The translations under genes and the position numbers were made by a program. Positions 30,862 through 41,464 of a stretch of 64,000 nucleotides of DNA are shown here, in pieces (position 1 is the stretch's first letter; every line of letters begins with the position of its first letter). The notes under the pieces were generated by a model. The model saw nothing but the letters and a program-made list of their open reading frames with translations, ran no database searches and was not told where the DNA came from. The stretch is from Podospora pseudocomata (lineage: Eukaryota; Ascomycota; Sordariomycetes; Sordariales; Podosporaceae), in assembly GCF_035222375.1 (NCBI RefSeq), contig NC_085888.1, forward strand, positions 2,232,001 through 2,296,000, in the 5' to 3' direction.

Positions 30862-32004
30862 TCAGTACCTCCGATTCCCAGCATCTGCCTTACCGCTCCT
30901 CTCACGCTCCAACATGGCATCAAACTCCTTCTGCGCCTGATTCTTCGCATAGTCCTTCTCATTCTCCGTATAAGTATACGACTCTGACTTGCGCACCGGC
31001 GCTGCTTGATTGTCCTTGCCCCACGAGGCAGGATTCTCACCCGACTTTGCCGCCTCTCTGATCTTGTCCCACGAGTTGGTCAGCTTCGGAGGGGAATGGC
31101 CAGTCTTTCCACCCGTTGATGAACGAGCGCCATCTCTTTGAACAGGTGCAACAGGTGAGGCGTCGTCAAAGAGGAAGCCATCGTCGTCCTCCCAGCTCTT
31201 TGGGGGCTCAGGCTTCGACGCTGCCTGGGCCGCCTGTTGTGCCCACTTTGGTCGTTGATACTGGACTGGCTGTTGTGGTGTCTCTTCTTGCTGTTGCCCT
31301 CGTTGATAGTCTTGCTGTGGCGCACGGTCCTGCCCGTAAAAATCACCCATCTCCGGGCGGTGCTTTTGCTGCTCGTCTGACTCCTTGAACATCCTCAACA
31401 GCTTGACGCTGTAAGAGGTATTGGCGAAGCTTGCGAACAAAACAGTGGTCCAGATGTTGACCACAAAACCATACGCAGCCAGACGGGCCAGGCGCCAAGC
31501 TCGAACGGCAGCCTCACCTGTCCACTTGGGATTGGCCAGAGATGGGAAGGCATTGATGTTGTATTTTTCCGGGCTTGGGGTGTAATGAGGGAAACGGAGC
31601 TTGTCACGGCCCCGGCGTTCAAGGGCAATGGTGGTGGCAATCCATACAGGTGTCTCGAGCTCCATGGTGTTGACATATGTGGTTCTGAAGTTGGCAACAG
31701 CGTTGGCCTCATCGGTTCTCAGAGGGCGTTTTGCCATGATGTGAGCAATGTTGAGTGAGACGGAGATCTGCTTGGCCAAAAGAGAGTTGTCGCCGCCGCT
31801 CTTCACCCAGAACGGGGCCGTGAGGTTCTCGACGGGGAAGCTAAGCTGTCGGAGGATGCGATGCCTTTCCTCGGGTGTCATGACTATCCTTGGCATGCCA
31901 TTCTTGTCGAGCAACGGCTTGGTTGGGGTGCCATCGCCCATGTCGAATTGGTTATTATCGTCTGAAGAGCCCATTTCGGCCACAGAGTCGTCTGGTAGAG
32001 GCAT
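30862..32004 (-). CDS. Conserved-looking fungal protein, one hydrophobic segment, function unknown
   Basis: A single-exon frame of 380 residues from the ATG at 32004 (MPLPDDSVAEMGSSDD). An ordered N-terminal part (residues 30-190) includes MTPEERHRILRQLSFPVENL and LLAKQISVSLNIAHIMA. A hydrophobic segment at about 180-205 (AAYGFVVNIWTTVLFASFA) could be one membrane helix. The C-terminal half is Gln/Pro-rich and then ends with a charged helix (YTENEKDYAKNQAQKEFDAM). The frame is intact with normal codon use. I recognise the pattern as a protein kept among filamentous ascomycetes but cannot name a function; an organelle-membrane role is only a guess from the single helix. The frame upstream of the ATG opens from a GTG and is treated as leader. 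It is the one clearly healthy gene in the 27-36 kb gene-poor stretch. Confidence 0.75.
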   Translation of the reverse strand: MPLPDDSVAEMGSSDDNNQFDMGDGTPTKPLLDKNGMPRIVMTPEERHRILRQLSFPVENLTAPFWVKSGGDNSLLAKQISVSLNIAHIMAKRPLRTDEANAVANFRTTYVNTMELETPVWIATTIALERRGRDKLRFPHYTPSPEKYNINAFPSLANPKWTGEAAVRAWRLARLAAYGFVVNIWTTVLFASFANTSYSVKLLRMFKESDEQQKHRPEMGDFYGQDRAPQQDYQRGQQQEETPQQPVQYQRPKWAQQAAQAASKPEPPKSWEDDDGFLFDDASPVAPVQRDGARSSTGGKTGHSPPKLTNSWDKIREAAKSGENPASWGKDNQAAPVRKSESYTYTENEKDYAKNQAQKEFDAMLERERSGKADAGNRRY

Positions 32005-32224
32005 TTTGTAGTTTCGGTGAGCAAATTTGAGTGAAGTTGCTTGAATCAATTTGATGATGCAAGGGAGAGCTCTTGAGAGCTCCAAGCCTCCAGCCCCCAC
32101 CGAGATCTGGTCTGACGTCGGTAAAGTGGCCCAAGCTTCTCAGATCTAGCCGATCATCACCTATTTGATTCCACTAAGTACGCTATTTCCAGCGTACTAA
32201 CCTCCAACAAGGAGCAATTGTTCA

Positions 32225-32296
32225 GCCCGGCTAGCGCAATGGTAGCGCGTAAGACTTCTAATCTTAAGGCTGTGGGTTCGAGTCCCACGTCGGGTG
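32225..32296 (+). tRNA. tRNA-Arg, anticodon TCT, no intron
   Basis: The 72 bases fold as a cloverleaf. The acceptor strand GCCCGGC pairs with GTCGGGT (two G-U pairs). The D arm holds the A box (TAGCGCAATGG). The anticodon stem TAAGA/TCTTA closes the loop CTTCTAA with anticodon TCT. The T stem GTGGG/CCCAC closes TTCGAGT, giving the B box GGTTCGAGTCC. It decodes AGA. Confidence 0.95.
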
Positions 32297-32921
32297 CAAA
32301 CTGATTCCAGCTGGTATCAGCTATCACTTTTGCATCTTCTTTACATATATATATATATTTGTGTCTGGATACTGACACCACCAGAGAGATCTCCTTTTTG
32401 TCTCTTCAGGAGATGTGGTGGATGAAAATGATCTGTGTCTTGTGTGTGGACCCCTTGTCTCGGAAGTCATACGCTGAGTAAGTGTACCTTGCACTAGTAC
32501 TCATCGCAGTACCATCCTCAGCCTGGTTATGACTTCAAGCGTTTCGCTTTGGTGTTTATATTGCATGTGTTGATGACATGCATCGCTCTAATATACGGTG
32601 GCCGCATAAGTTGGGCGATACTAAGAACATGGCACTGCAGCGTCACTAATACAAGCTAGAGCATGAATACTGATCAATGGATAGCAACTTAGGGAAGACA
32701 TTGCTCTTGCAAGCCTACTTGCCTTCAAGGACAGCGAGGCTCATGAACCATCTAGGTACCTATGTCGGCATCGTGTGCGTGTGTATATGTTGACTAAACA
32801 AACATCTCAATGATTCAGCGTCTTGCAGTCAAAAGGGAAGTGCAGAATTGGTTCTAATACCTAGTTGGGCCAAATAGCTACTTCGGGGTTGTCTTTGAGC
32901 ATTTTGCTGTGCCAGGAGAAG

Positions 32922-32930
32922 CATAAATAG
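32922..32930 (+). promoter_or_regulatory. TATA-like element of the small secreted protein gene
   Basis: CATAAATAG lies about 92 bases before the ATG at 33022, a usual spacing for TATA, start site and a short 5' leader. Confidence 0.55.
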
Positions 32931-33021
32931 AAGAAATGGTCCTCCCCAACATGTCTCATTTCCATCATCAGCACACACCAGATACAACAACGACAACACA
33001 GACACCCAAAGCTCTGCCATC

Positions 33022-33509
33022 ATGAAGTTCCTCAGCGTTATCGCCCCGGTCCTCTTAGTCTTGAGCGGGCCCAGCATCGCCTCCCCGACCCCTGAACCCG
33101 AGTACCCTACCATCAGCAACACCACCGTGGCTGACGAGTTGCTTGCGTAGGATTCCGCCCTTCCTCCTCCCAGGTTTCCCCCCGAAGAATACACGTAACT
33201 GACCAGATATCCGGCACGCACAGTAAGCGGGCCACCTGTTCCGGCTCCCTCAGTACCTGGACCTCATCCTCTACAACATGCACAGGAACTGCCGGTCAGG
33301 TCATCACCAACCCTAACAGCGGCCAGTGCTACACTCACGGTTCTGGGGCCGCCCAACTTTTCAGACGTGCTTTGTGGAGTGGTTCCCCGGCCACTGTTAC
33401 CTTCTATTCGTCGACCAACTGCAATCCTGGCACTGTTGTTTCCACCACCACCACTGGCCTTCTTTGCTGGGCCGGATGGGAGTTTTGGAGTTTCAAAGTC
33501 ACATGCTAG
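33022..33509 (+). CDS. Small secreted six-Cys protein, effector-like
   Basis: Two short exons, 33022-33146 and 33224-33509, join across a 77-nt phase-2 intron (GTAGGA...CGCACAG with CTGAC) to give 136 residues. The product starts with a signal peptide (MKFLSVIAPVLLVLSGPSIA) and a short acidic pro-segment with one N-glycosylation site (SNTT). The splice creates a Kex2-type site, LLAKR|ATCSGS, which neither exon shows alone. The predicted mature part has about 91 residues with six Cys (ATC, TTC, GQC, TNC, LLC and the terminal VTC), enough for three disulfides. The pattern YSSTNCNPGTVVS ... FWSFKVTC resembles small beta-rich secreted proteins of ascomycetes with a crystallin- or killer-protein-like fold, but I cannot place it firmly. 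Role unknown: antimicrobial or host-directed are both possible. It stands alone between a tRNA and a toxin fossil. Confidence 0.82.
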
Positions 33510-34169
33510 TTGGTGACGGAAGTGGAATGAGAGGAAGGGGTGCTTCGATCAAGTAGCTGTGGTGCTTGGTTTTGTACGGCTTTGGGGGTCATCGGGAACC
33601 TTGTTGTCGAGTCGCCGATGGGGGGAAATTGGTGGAATAACCACTTAGGTACCTCATGTACCCTTTTTCACTTAGGGCAAGGTGTGGTCTCGGGAACTGC
33701 AGCCCAGACTACCCCACACATTCGTTAAAATCGACTCTTTGATGCTCGGGCATTGTCGCTGTCCTCTTTTCATTGCTCTCAACTTGACGAGGTTGATTGC
33801 CAAGCAACCACTAGCCAGAAAATATACAGCGCGGTTATTTATGTCCATACAGTGTTTTGGTACACCTCACCTTCTTGCACTTTGGGCAGTGTACCTAGGG
33901 GGGAGGGTGCTAGTCCCATCCTGACATTCTCATGAGCACTATCGATTTCCCAATGCTCGATGTGGCATGCTTCGACCTCACCAACATGTTTTCAGCTGAG
34001 ATGGGTGCTATGTATGTGTGGGGGGAGTGTACTGTTGCCTGCCTGATATCCACACTCCTTCAAACCCAAGCTCTTTGAACAAGCATCAACAAACATTTCC
34101 GTTTCATACCCTCTTTCTACCATCTTTGTAACCTCCCAAGTCTGTTGGAGACACACGCCAACCGGCTTC
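33510..34169. other. Intergenic between the small secreted protein and the TcA fossil
   Basis: 660 bases with no supported gene. It includes the 3' flank of the small secreted protein gene. Confidence 0.55.
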
Positions 34170-36406
34170 ATGGCAACCAACAACCTTCATGTCGTTTATG
34201 ACCGTCATCTCGGCCAGGTTGACAAAGACGGCACACTCGATACTGCCGTCAGACTGGTAGACTCGATTCTTCGGGAGGGCAAGGCTCTCTCAGAAGAATT
34301 TCGAAGCAGAACCCTTCTTTTCTCTTCAAGTGCTGATGAGATGGAACGCCGACGAAGAACTTACAGCATCTGGCGTGACCGTTGCCTGTGCTAAGTTTGC
34401 CGCTTGGCTTCTCGGCGAGCTTTGCATCCCGCCAGGCTGGGCTATTCACTTTGGGGATCCCGATCTGTTCTCTAGAGCTGTGGCTGCCGAACACAAACAG
34501 ACAGCACCGGCTTCGGTGAACCTCAGACTCGATTTTACCTGCGCTATACAGCTTGTTCATCAACTCCGGGACCTTTCTTTCCTTGTTCAAGAGCCGGAAG
34601 ACATACTCCTGCTGTGCGACAAGAAATTCTATACAATGCCCAGCATAGCAATGACACCGCTCAAAGTGTTCAAAGCTGCTCTGCTTGAGCCGTCAAAATG
34701 GCAAGGAAACAGTTCCTCCAGAGACGATGATTGCTGGATCGGGAAAATACATGATTCAGCACAGCAAATAAGCAGCCAGAACCAGCACTTGTGGATGGAC
34801 ACAATGGAGGCTCGGCCCCAGTTTCCGCGCCGTCCAGCCTTTGGGTTGGGTGTTGGGAACGACATATTCGAACCCAGAATGACAATGGAAGGGGGCCTCC
34901 ATGCTCGGCAGAATCTCACAGATCTCTTCCTCATGGAGGGCGGTGCGTGTGAGATTTGCCACCACCAAAATAGCCTGTCAGCCTACTTTGCAGACATGAT
35001 GGGCAATCTGAAGCAGGAGCCCACTATGTTCGACATACTATGCAACAGAAGACGAGATGTGATATCTCTCGAACTTACATGTGCCGATTCTCGGACAAAG
35101 ATATCTCACATTAGTCTCGTCAACGAGGTTCTGGAATCACATATCCGCTACCAAGCCGACAAGGACTCTCCGACCAAATTCCAGGTCGCTAGCTGGCAGC
35201 CCTCAATCCCTACAGACATCGTGTGCCATGGTGATGCACAGGCAGTTCCAACCTACCGTGACACGGGCAACACCGACGAGTTTGTGTATGACAAGGTGAT
35301 ATCTCAGTAGCTGTACCCTTCTCAGTGTTCCCTTTCAACAAGTCCCACCACGAAGCTCTGCAGACCTTCCGCAGCTTCGGACTTTTATCTCCCAAGCTTG
35401 TCGAGACTTTTCGCGATGGAGACCTCGTCAAGACACAGATTTTCTCCCAGGACCTTGCCGTTGTCAGCAAAGATGGTTCTGCGAAGCTTACCAGCTCTAT
35501 CGAAGACTTGCGTCTGCTGGCTAGCGGACCAAACCCACTGACCGATGATTTGGTGCTGGAGATTGCAGGCTTCCATCCGTCTCAAATCGAAGCTCGGGCG
35601 TTCGATCAAGGAATTGGATGCTGCAGTATATTGCTTGAGAAATCTTGAGCTTCAACAAACCGCCACCGGGAAGTCTTCAGCGCCACTACAAACCCCTGAA
35701 CTCTCTGCAACCACCCCCTTTTGTGATCAAGAGCCTGTCTGCTATTGCCAAGCTAGGCACTCAGTATGATATTGCCCGCGCTGCGCTGCCACCTCTCTGG
35801 GGACCCCATGGACTTCTTCGGTGAAAGGTCATTTCTGCACACCAAACTCCTCCCTCCGGCCGCACCTGAGCGACTCTCCACGGCTTTCCACCAGCCAAAG
35901 AACGGCGAGCATAAGCCCTCTGGAGCGTGAGGGCAAACACCTTACCATCGACGAGGTAGAAATGCGCGTTTGCCAGGTTTTGAAATGGTCGCAGCAGCAC
36001 TTTTCAGCACTTAGGAAGGCAGCAGGCCTGGGAGATGAAACCGGATGGCTTACCTCGGACAGTCTTTCGGCTCTGTACCGGCATACCGTAATTTGCCAAA
36101 TGCTTTCCATAGCGCCGAGTGACTGCTTGCGCTTTTTCAAGATTTTTCTCGATGGTACGAAGCCGTTTTGACAGCCCCGAAGCAACTTTGGCTGCCTTGG
36201 AGACGTGGACGAAACTGCTCAATGGGGGCTGGACGCTTAATTCCCTTTGCAGTGTTCTTGATACCTCTGGGGATGGGCGGGACGGGGAGATTTTGTCAAG
36301 TTTTTGACTATCACCCCGGAGGAAGCTCAGTCGTTGAGATCGTCAGAGGTCGTCAAGCTGGAGGCAGATATCGAGGAGTGAGACACTCGTCCCTGGAGAC
36401 TTGAGT
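34170..36406 (+). pseudogene. Fossil of a TcA-type insecticidal toxin complex gene, N-terminal part
   Basis: Stretches of this region in several frames carry the family pattern of bacterial Tc toxin A subunits. The clearest piece is CEICHHQNSLSAYFADMMGN, then LCNRRRDVISLELTC and SHISLVNEVLESHIR, which corresponds to the SPAAYFVDLL ... RRPDL ... LTC ... IDLVNEIL signature. What remains is about 2.2 kb of the N-terminal region. Intact A subunits are far larger, so the rest is absent here. It is broken, with roughly half a dozen breaks. Long readable stretches between them suggest moderate rather than great age. TcA-like genes have been reported in a few filamentous ascomycetes and are usually explained by transfer from bacteria. 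It ends next to the convergent MFSD5-like gene. Confidence 0.7.
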
Positions 36407-36451
36407 TCAGAAAGTCTTCATGTTAACGGCTTGTTCAACCCCCCTTATCAG

Positions 36452-37899
36452 TCACTCTACCTGCACATCAACTCCGCTTTTCCTCACCACCAACCCCCAA
36501 AACCCTCCCGCGGCCAGCAAAAGCAAGCCAGAGCACACCCTAAATACCACCACAAACGCCTTGTCGCTCTCCATCCTCCCCGTAACCAGCAAAGCCACCA
36601 CCACAAAAACGTTGAGCGGTATCCTCAGAAACCCGTACACCTGGCTCCTGACCCCATCATCGATCAACTTCCCCTTTAAAAACCCCATGGTAGGGAAATA
36701 AATCCCCACACAAGCCTCAAACAGACAAAACACCCAGAAGGTGAACTGCGAAGAGGACGTGTTCGACGCCGCTAAAAAGCAAAGCGATGACACCCCTAAA
36801 AGGGAGAGCAACAGCGAGCCAAACGGCAGTCTCTCTGTGATCTTGCCAAAGATCAATGAAGACGCCAGCGTCGAAGCCATAAACGCCGCGAAAATGACAC
36901 CATAAGGCAGTGACGCCCCTGATGGGGAGGAGGAGGAGGAGGAGGAGGAGGAGGAGGAGGACTGCAACGCGGGAGCCCAGAAGAAGACAAACAGATACAT
37001 CGACCCTTCAAACACGGTAGTCGACAGCCCCAGAGCCAGTATCTTCGGGTCAGACAGCGTCTTGAACAACGACTTCTCTTCCTTGGCTTCTTCATCACTC
37101 TTTTTATCTGGCCCCTCGTTCAGGGCATAGTTCTCCTTCTGCTATCAGGTCAGCACAATCCATGCCACAACCACACAAACAGGCAGCTTACCCAAGTCAT
37201 CTTCATCACCCCTCCCGCAACCATCAACACCCCCGCCGCCAACCAAAACGGCGCTTTATTCGTCCCCGTCCCCGCCACAAGCCACTCCCCCCCGATCCCG
37301 CTCGCTATCGCCACCATACTATTCAACGTGCTCATCACCCCAAACGTCTCGCCTAACCTCCCCTCCAACCCCCTGTTTTTAAAATCCGAAACCAAGAAAC
37401 TTTCAAAGACGGTGAACAAGAGACTTGTTCCTAGCCCTCCTAGTACCCTCCCGAGATAGAGGACTGGTAAAGAAGGGGAGATGGTTGTTAAGAGACAGGA
37501 AAGGGCGTAGATGAGGCAGAAGGCGAGGCAGGCTTTCTTGCGGCCGTGGGTGTCGGCTAGGGAGCCGATGAAGGAGCCCGAGATGGCGCCCGAGAGGAAG
37601 CCGGTTGTGAAGAGGGGGGGGAGGGAGGATGGGGGGAGGAGGTGGGTTGAGGTGTAGAGGGGGTAGAGGTAGGGTCCTTGGAGCCAGTCGGAGGTCATGG
37701 TGAGGGTGTAGACTGTTAGGAAGGGGGTTAGAGGGGAGGTGAGGAGGGATTGGAGGGGCGAGGCATTTTGGGGTTTGGGGTTGGGGTTGGGGGAGGGTTT
37801 TGATGTTGGTGGGATGGGGTGGACTTTTTGGCGGGTGTAGAAGAGGGCGGCGTTGAGGGCGAGGAGGGCGGTTAGGTTGAGGGTGTAGATGGAGGACAT
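36452..37899 (-). CDS. MFSD5-like major facilitator (molybdate-anion transporter family)
   Basis: Two exons, 37899-37192 and 37141-36452, join across a 50-nt phase-0 intron to give 465 residues with about 12 hydrophobic segments. Family marks are SDWLQGPYLYPLY, FLSGAISGSFIGSLADTHGR (the MFS loop 2-3 motif) and LYLGRVLGGLGTSLLFTVFE. These fit the MFSD5/DUF791 transporters, known from algae and animals for molybdate uptake. Loop 6-7 (KENYALNEGPDKKSDEE) is cytosolic and charged. A later loop carries 12 consecutive Ser encoded by a GGA-type microsatellite (about 36926-36961), likely to vary between strains. The acceptor is a tandem TAGCAG, so one Gln may be kept or lost. Its 3' end is 45 bases from the TcA fossil. 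Confidence 0.85.
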
Positions 37900-38710
37900 T
37901 TTGGGGGGTTTGGCATTGGTGAGACTGAGGATGAGGGCTAAATATCATCAATTGGGATGATAAAGATGAATATATGTGATGGTAGAGATGACCGAATGGT
38001 CAAACAAAACAAGTGGCCTTTTCGAAAATTGTAGACGTGGCGGTGGTGGTGGTGGTGGTCAATTACCCGGCTTGGATATTGAAGGCACGGCAAAGACGTG
38101 AGAGGCTGTGACGTTGCGTGTTTGGAGTTTCTGGTTGGTCAACGACACGGATTTCTTGGAAAGAAAATATGAACGGGAAATAAAATTGATGGTGATATAT
38201 ATGTACAAGAAGCGAACAAACCCGCCCGCGGTTCCTGTGATGTTTCTCGATCTCCCTTGGATGGTGCGGTTGATACTCGTCAGGGTTGTCAGTGTTGGTG
38301 AAGGCTCAGGGTTGGTGGATAAATGATCACAAAAGCTGAGTACCCTAACCCTAGATTCCCAACCAAAGGCGGTGAGCTCGGCACAGGTCTTTCCCCACTT
38401 TCTGCCGTGGCTGCCCGCCGTCAGTTCCAGGAACAAGCGCCAAAGCTGGGGTTCTGGGCATCTCCGTTCCCGTCATCGCCTGGTCGCCATCATTTTCGCG
38501 ACAGCATTTGAGCTTCACCAGCCACGCTCGTCACCACACCCAGAGCCCTTTTCTTGAAAAAAAAAAAAGAAATTGAAACCGCGCGACAATATCTCATTTA
38601 CTACCAACATCTTCTCCCCATACACTGCTTGCGCCCAGGTCCCAGGGAGCTTCGGCCAACAGAAACCGGAAATCTGCAAAGGAGGGCGCCCCAGGCCAGA
38701 AACCGCCAAA
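37900..38710. other. Divergent promoter region of the MFSD5-like gene and RXT2
   Basis: 811 bases with a GGT run (38040-38058), an AT-rich part around 38170-38215, a telomere-like TTAGGG pair (38343-38354) and an A12 tract (38557-38568). No open frame is supported. Confidence 0.55.
38343..38354. promoter_or_regulatory. Telobox: two CCCTAA units upstream of RXT2
   Basis: CCCTAACCCTAG equals almost two units of the telomere repeat TTAGGG on the other strand. It lies about 360 bases before the RXT2 ATG. Interstitial teloboxes are bound by Tbf1/TRF-type Myb proteins in fungi and are frequent in promoters. Confidence 0.55.
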
Positions 38711-40280
38711 ATGTCAAACCAGCAGCAAGCTTTGGTCATGGAGACCATAATAGGCATCCGGAAAAAGCTTAAGAGGAAATCCTACGGTATGGCCCCCCCC
38801 CCCTCCGAGTGACACTCCCTCTGCTGCTGTGACAATGTGCTAACACCATCATGTCGACAGACTCCGACTCCGACTCCTCGATTGACCAACCCACTAACCG
38901 CGGAAACAAACTCAAAAAGAGGTCGAGATTCGTCGCGCGAGGGAGGCTTACCGGCTCCGCGGGCCCCGCTGCATATAAAGAGGTGCGCACCACGAGACGA
39001 AGCCCTGGCAACCCAAGGCTGACTGGATACAGATCGCCGAGCACGCAGGCTACCAAAGAGCCATTATTAACCACAACCCGCCGCTGATTGACGAGGATGG
39101 CTACGATATCACGAGCGACGACGATGAACAGGAGGTGCAGGAGGCCATCGCGAGCGCCATGGATGAAAACCCGTACTCTGATGTTCACCTCGAACAGATC
39201 TTTGCCCCCTTAACCTCGGTTACCGACCTGCCTACACATCCGGCCATGTCGAAACCCTTCACTTCGAAAGCCCTTACCGAATTGGTTGACCAGGCGCGCA
39301 TCATCATGCAGAGCGAAAATAAGGCGCTTTGGAAGGTCAAGCCTCTGTTGACCAAGCTGGTTGGGGATAATACTTGGGTTCCATGTGGACTTATGAGCGG
39401 TCCCAGCGACGCTTCTCTCTTTACAGATCCTACAAGGTTCTTCAATCGCCCCGACCGGCAGCGTCTTCGCCCAACAGCGCCCCCTGTTGCGGCCCTTACG
39501 AATGGGGTAATGTCGGCTCATGAAGGCACATTTGCCGAGTCGGCTGTACGTGAAAGGATCGAGGGCGTTCTTTCGGGGCCAAGTGCTCCAGCTTCGGAAG
39601 ACACAGTCGATGGAGAAACATTACCAGATGCCCCAGTTGTTACAAACGGCGAAACAAATACAGAGGCGCCGAAGCCAGCAGAGTGCCCGAAAGAGCCTCC
39701 ACTAGTGAACGGCGACAGCAAACCAGATGAAAGGCCAGCGGAGGAGGCGCATTCGGGCGACACGACCAAGGATGAAGAAGACGACGAAGACGTGGTCATG
39801 GCCGAGGCGCCAAAAAGACGAGATATTCTGAACCGACCAGATATTCGACTAGAACCGCCGCGCAGCAATGGTACACCAGCCGTGGCGCCCACAAGCGACC
39901 CGTTCGGCCCAGACGCCCCTTTTATACATCCCATGTTTATCGCTCCTCGAGAAGTTCGCCAGGATCGCAACATGGGACTGGCCGAGCACGAGGCAGAAGA
40001 GCTGCGGCGATGGCTACAAGCATATGTGCAAAAACAGGAAGAAGTGTGTCGGGGTGCAAAGAAGCTTTATGAACAGCTCCTTCGTGCAGACAGGCTGCGG
40101 AAACAGGTGTTGATGTGGGCCAAGGCAGAGGCGCACTGCGGACCAAACAACCACATGTCGGACGGGGAAGACTGGTACGACAAGGAGGAGTGGGGCCTGA
40201 CAGAAGACTTGAAGAAGGGAGAGGACGAAGTGGAAGAGGATGTGGGCACGACACAAAAGAAGACGAGGAACAGGAAGTAG
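38711..40280 (+). CDS. rxt2: Rxt2, subunit of the Rpd3L histone deacetylase complex
   Basis: Three exons: 38711-38786, 38861-38982 and 39033-40280, giving 481 residues. Introns are 74 nt (phase 1, CTAAC branch) and 50 nt (phase 0, CTGAC branch). The joins recreate the Rxt2 N-terminal domain: METIIGIRKKLKRKSYDSDS, NRGNKLKKRSRFVARGRL, AEHAGYQRAIINHNPPLIDE and DGYDITSDDDE, followed by MDENPYSDVHLEQIFAPLTS and SKALTELVDQARII. Residues 190-310 are acidic and low in complexity. A conserved-looking helix block (about 345-420) follows, and the end is acidic then basic. Rxt2 is a core part of the large Rpd3 complex that deacetylates histones at promoters. A telobox lies about 360 bases upstream. Confidence 0.9.
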
Positions 40281-41464
40281 ACTTGTCTGTTGTTTGTTTG
40301 ATATTTTGGTCAGGTTGTTTGGTTGGTGTACATACAGAACATCTGGATTGATGGGAATGGTTGGTTTTATATCATGGCTAACTAGGTACGATACCAGGAG
40401 GGAAATATTTTGAACAGAGCGGTCGAATGGAGCGTTTTATTTTATTTTTGGATCACCACGACGCTGGGAACTTCTGGAAGGGAGACACAGGAACACTGAT
40501 TCACGTCTCCACGCAGCTGTCACCACGATCGAGAAATCATGTCATTGGCTGACGGGGGCTCGTGGCCACCCTGGTCCACCCGCCCTCGCTCGAGCCGCAT
40601 CCGAATTAGTACTGCACGATGCACCACTCCGACTTGGGACGGCTGAATGAGTTGAGTGACTGCTGAGTGGCTGCAGCATTCGGCACTCGGAGGTCGTTTT
40701 GTGCCGATTTCTTTCTCTCTCGACTCTGTTCGTCATGGACTCGGGGAGGGACGAAAAGCTCAGAGCTTTGGGCTTCAGATCAAGGGACATCAGCACTCCA
40801 GTATCTCCTCTACCTTGACGGCTATGATTTCCCTTTCCCGGAAATCTCATCTGACCTCTCGGCACAGATCTAGAACCCGACAGGGAGGACACCCGAATAC
40901 AACACTGCTGTCGCTGCTACTGCGCTAGGCCGGCGAAGTGCCTACCGCAATTGGCCTTGGCGTTTGCCGCCCGCCTGGACATCTGACGTGCACGTCAGGT
41001 CACAGTTGACAGGGGGAAGGGATAAAGAATAAAGAGCTTGACACGCCCGGGTTTTTTTTTGGTTTTTTTTTTATTATCTGCTTAGGAACAAGTCATAGAA
41101 TATACTCCCGTCTTTGACGAAAAGATTGTGACGTTTTTGAATTGCGAGTGTTTTTTTGGTCAACTCTGATTAGAGAGTTTATAGACGCGAGACCAGCAAA
41201 ACACCATTGGTTGATGGTGGTGTGAGCATCACGATCCTTGGCACGACTTGAGACGATTGGACTTGAGACTTCGATTTAGAGTTACTCGGTTTGCTTTACG
41301 ACAAGGAATCGGATTGACGATACTCGAGCATTGCGTATGCAAGCGTGCCGACACAGCAACAGCTGAACTCTCATCTCAACCCAACTGACAGCCTTGCCAG
41401 GCTCGTCTTCACTTTTGCCTTCAACATCACCACACCCTCTCGATATCTTCCATCAAACCTCAAA
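40281..41464. other. Intergenic between RXT2 and the MFS antiporter
   Basis: 1.2 kb without a supported gene. T-rich tracts at 40437-40448 and 41050-41072 and pyrimidine-rich leader sequence near 41.4 kb. The open frame that enters the antiporter from 41345 begins at a non-ATG codon. Confidence 0.6.

Larger units (their letters stand above)
32005..33021. other. Intergenic with a tRNA and the promoter of a small secreted protein gene
   Basis: About 1 kb. It contains the tRNA-Arg at 32225-32296, a (TA)7 run at about 32345-32358 and a TATA-like element at 32922-32930. Nothing else is supported. Confidence 0.6.
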
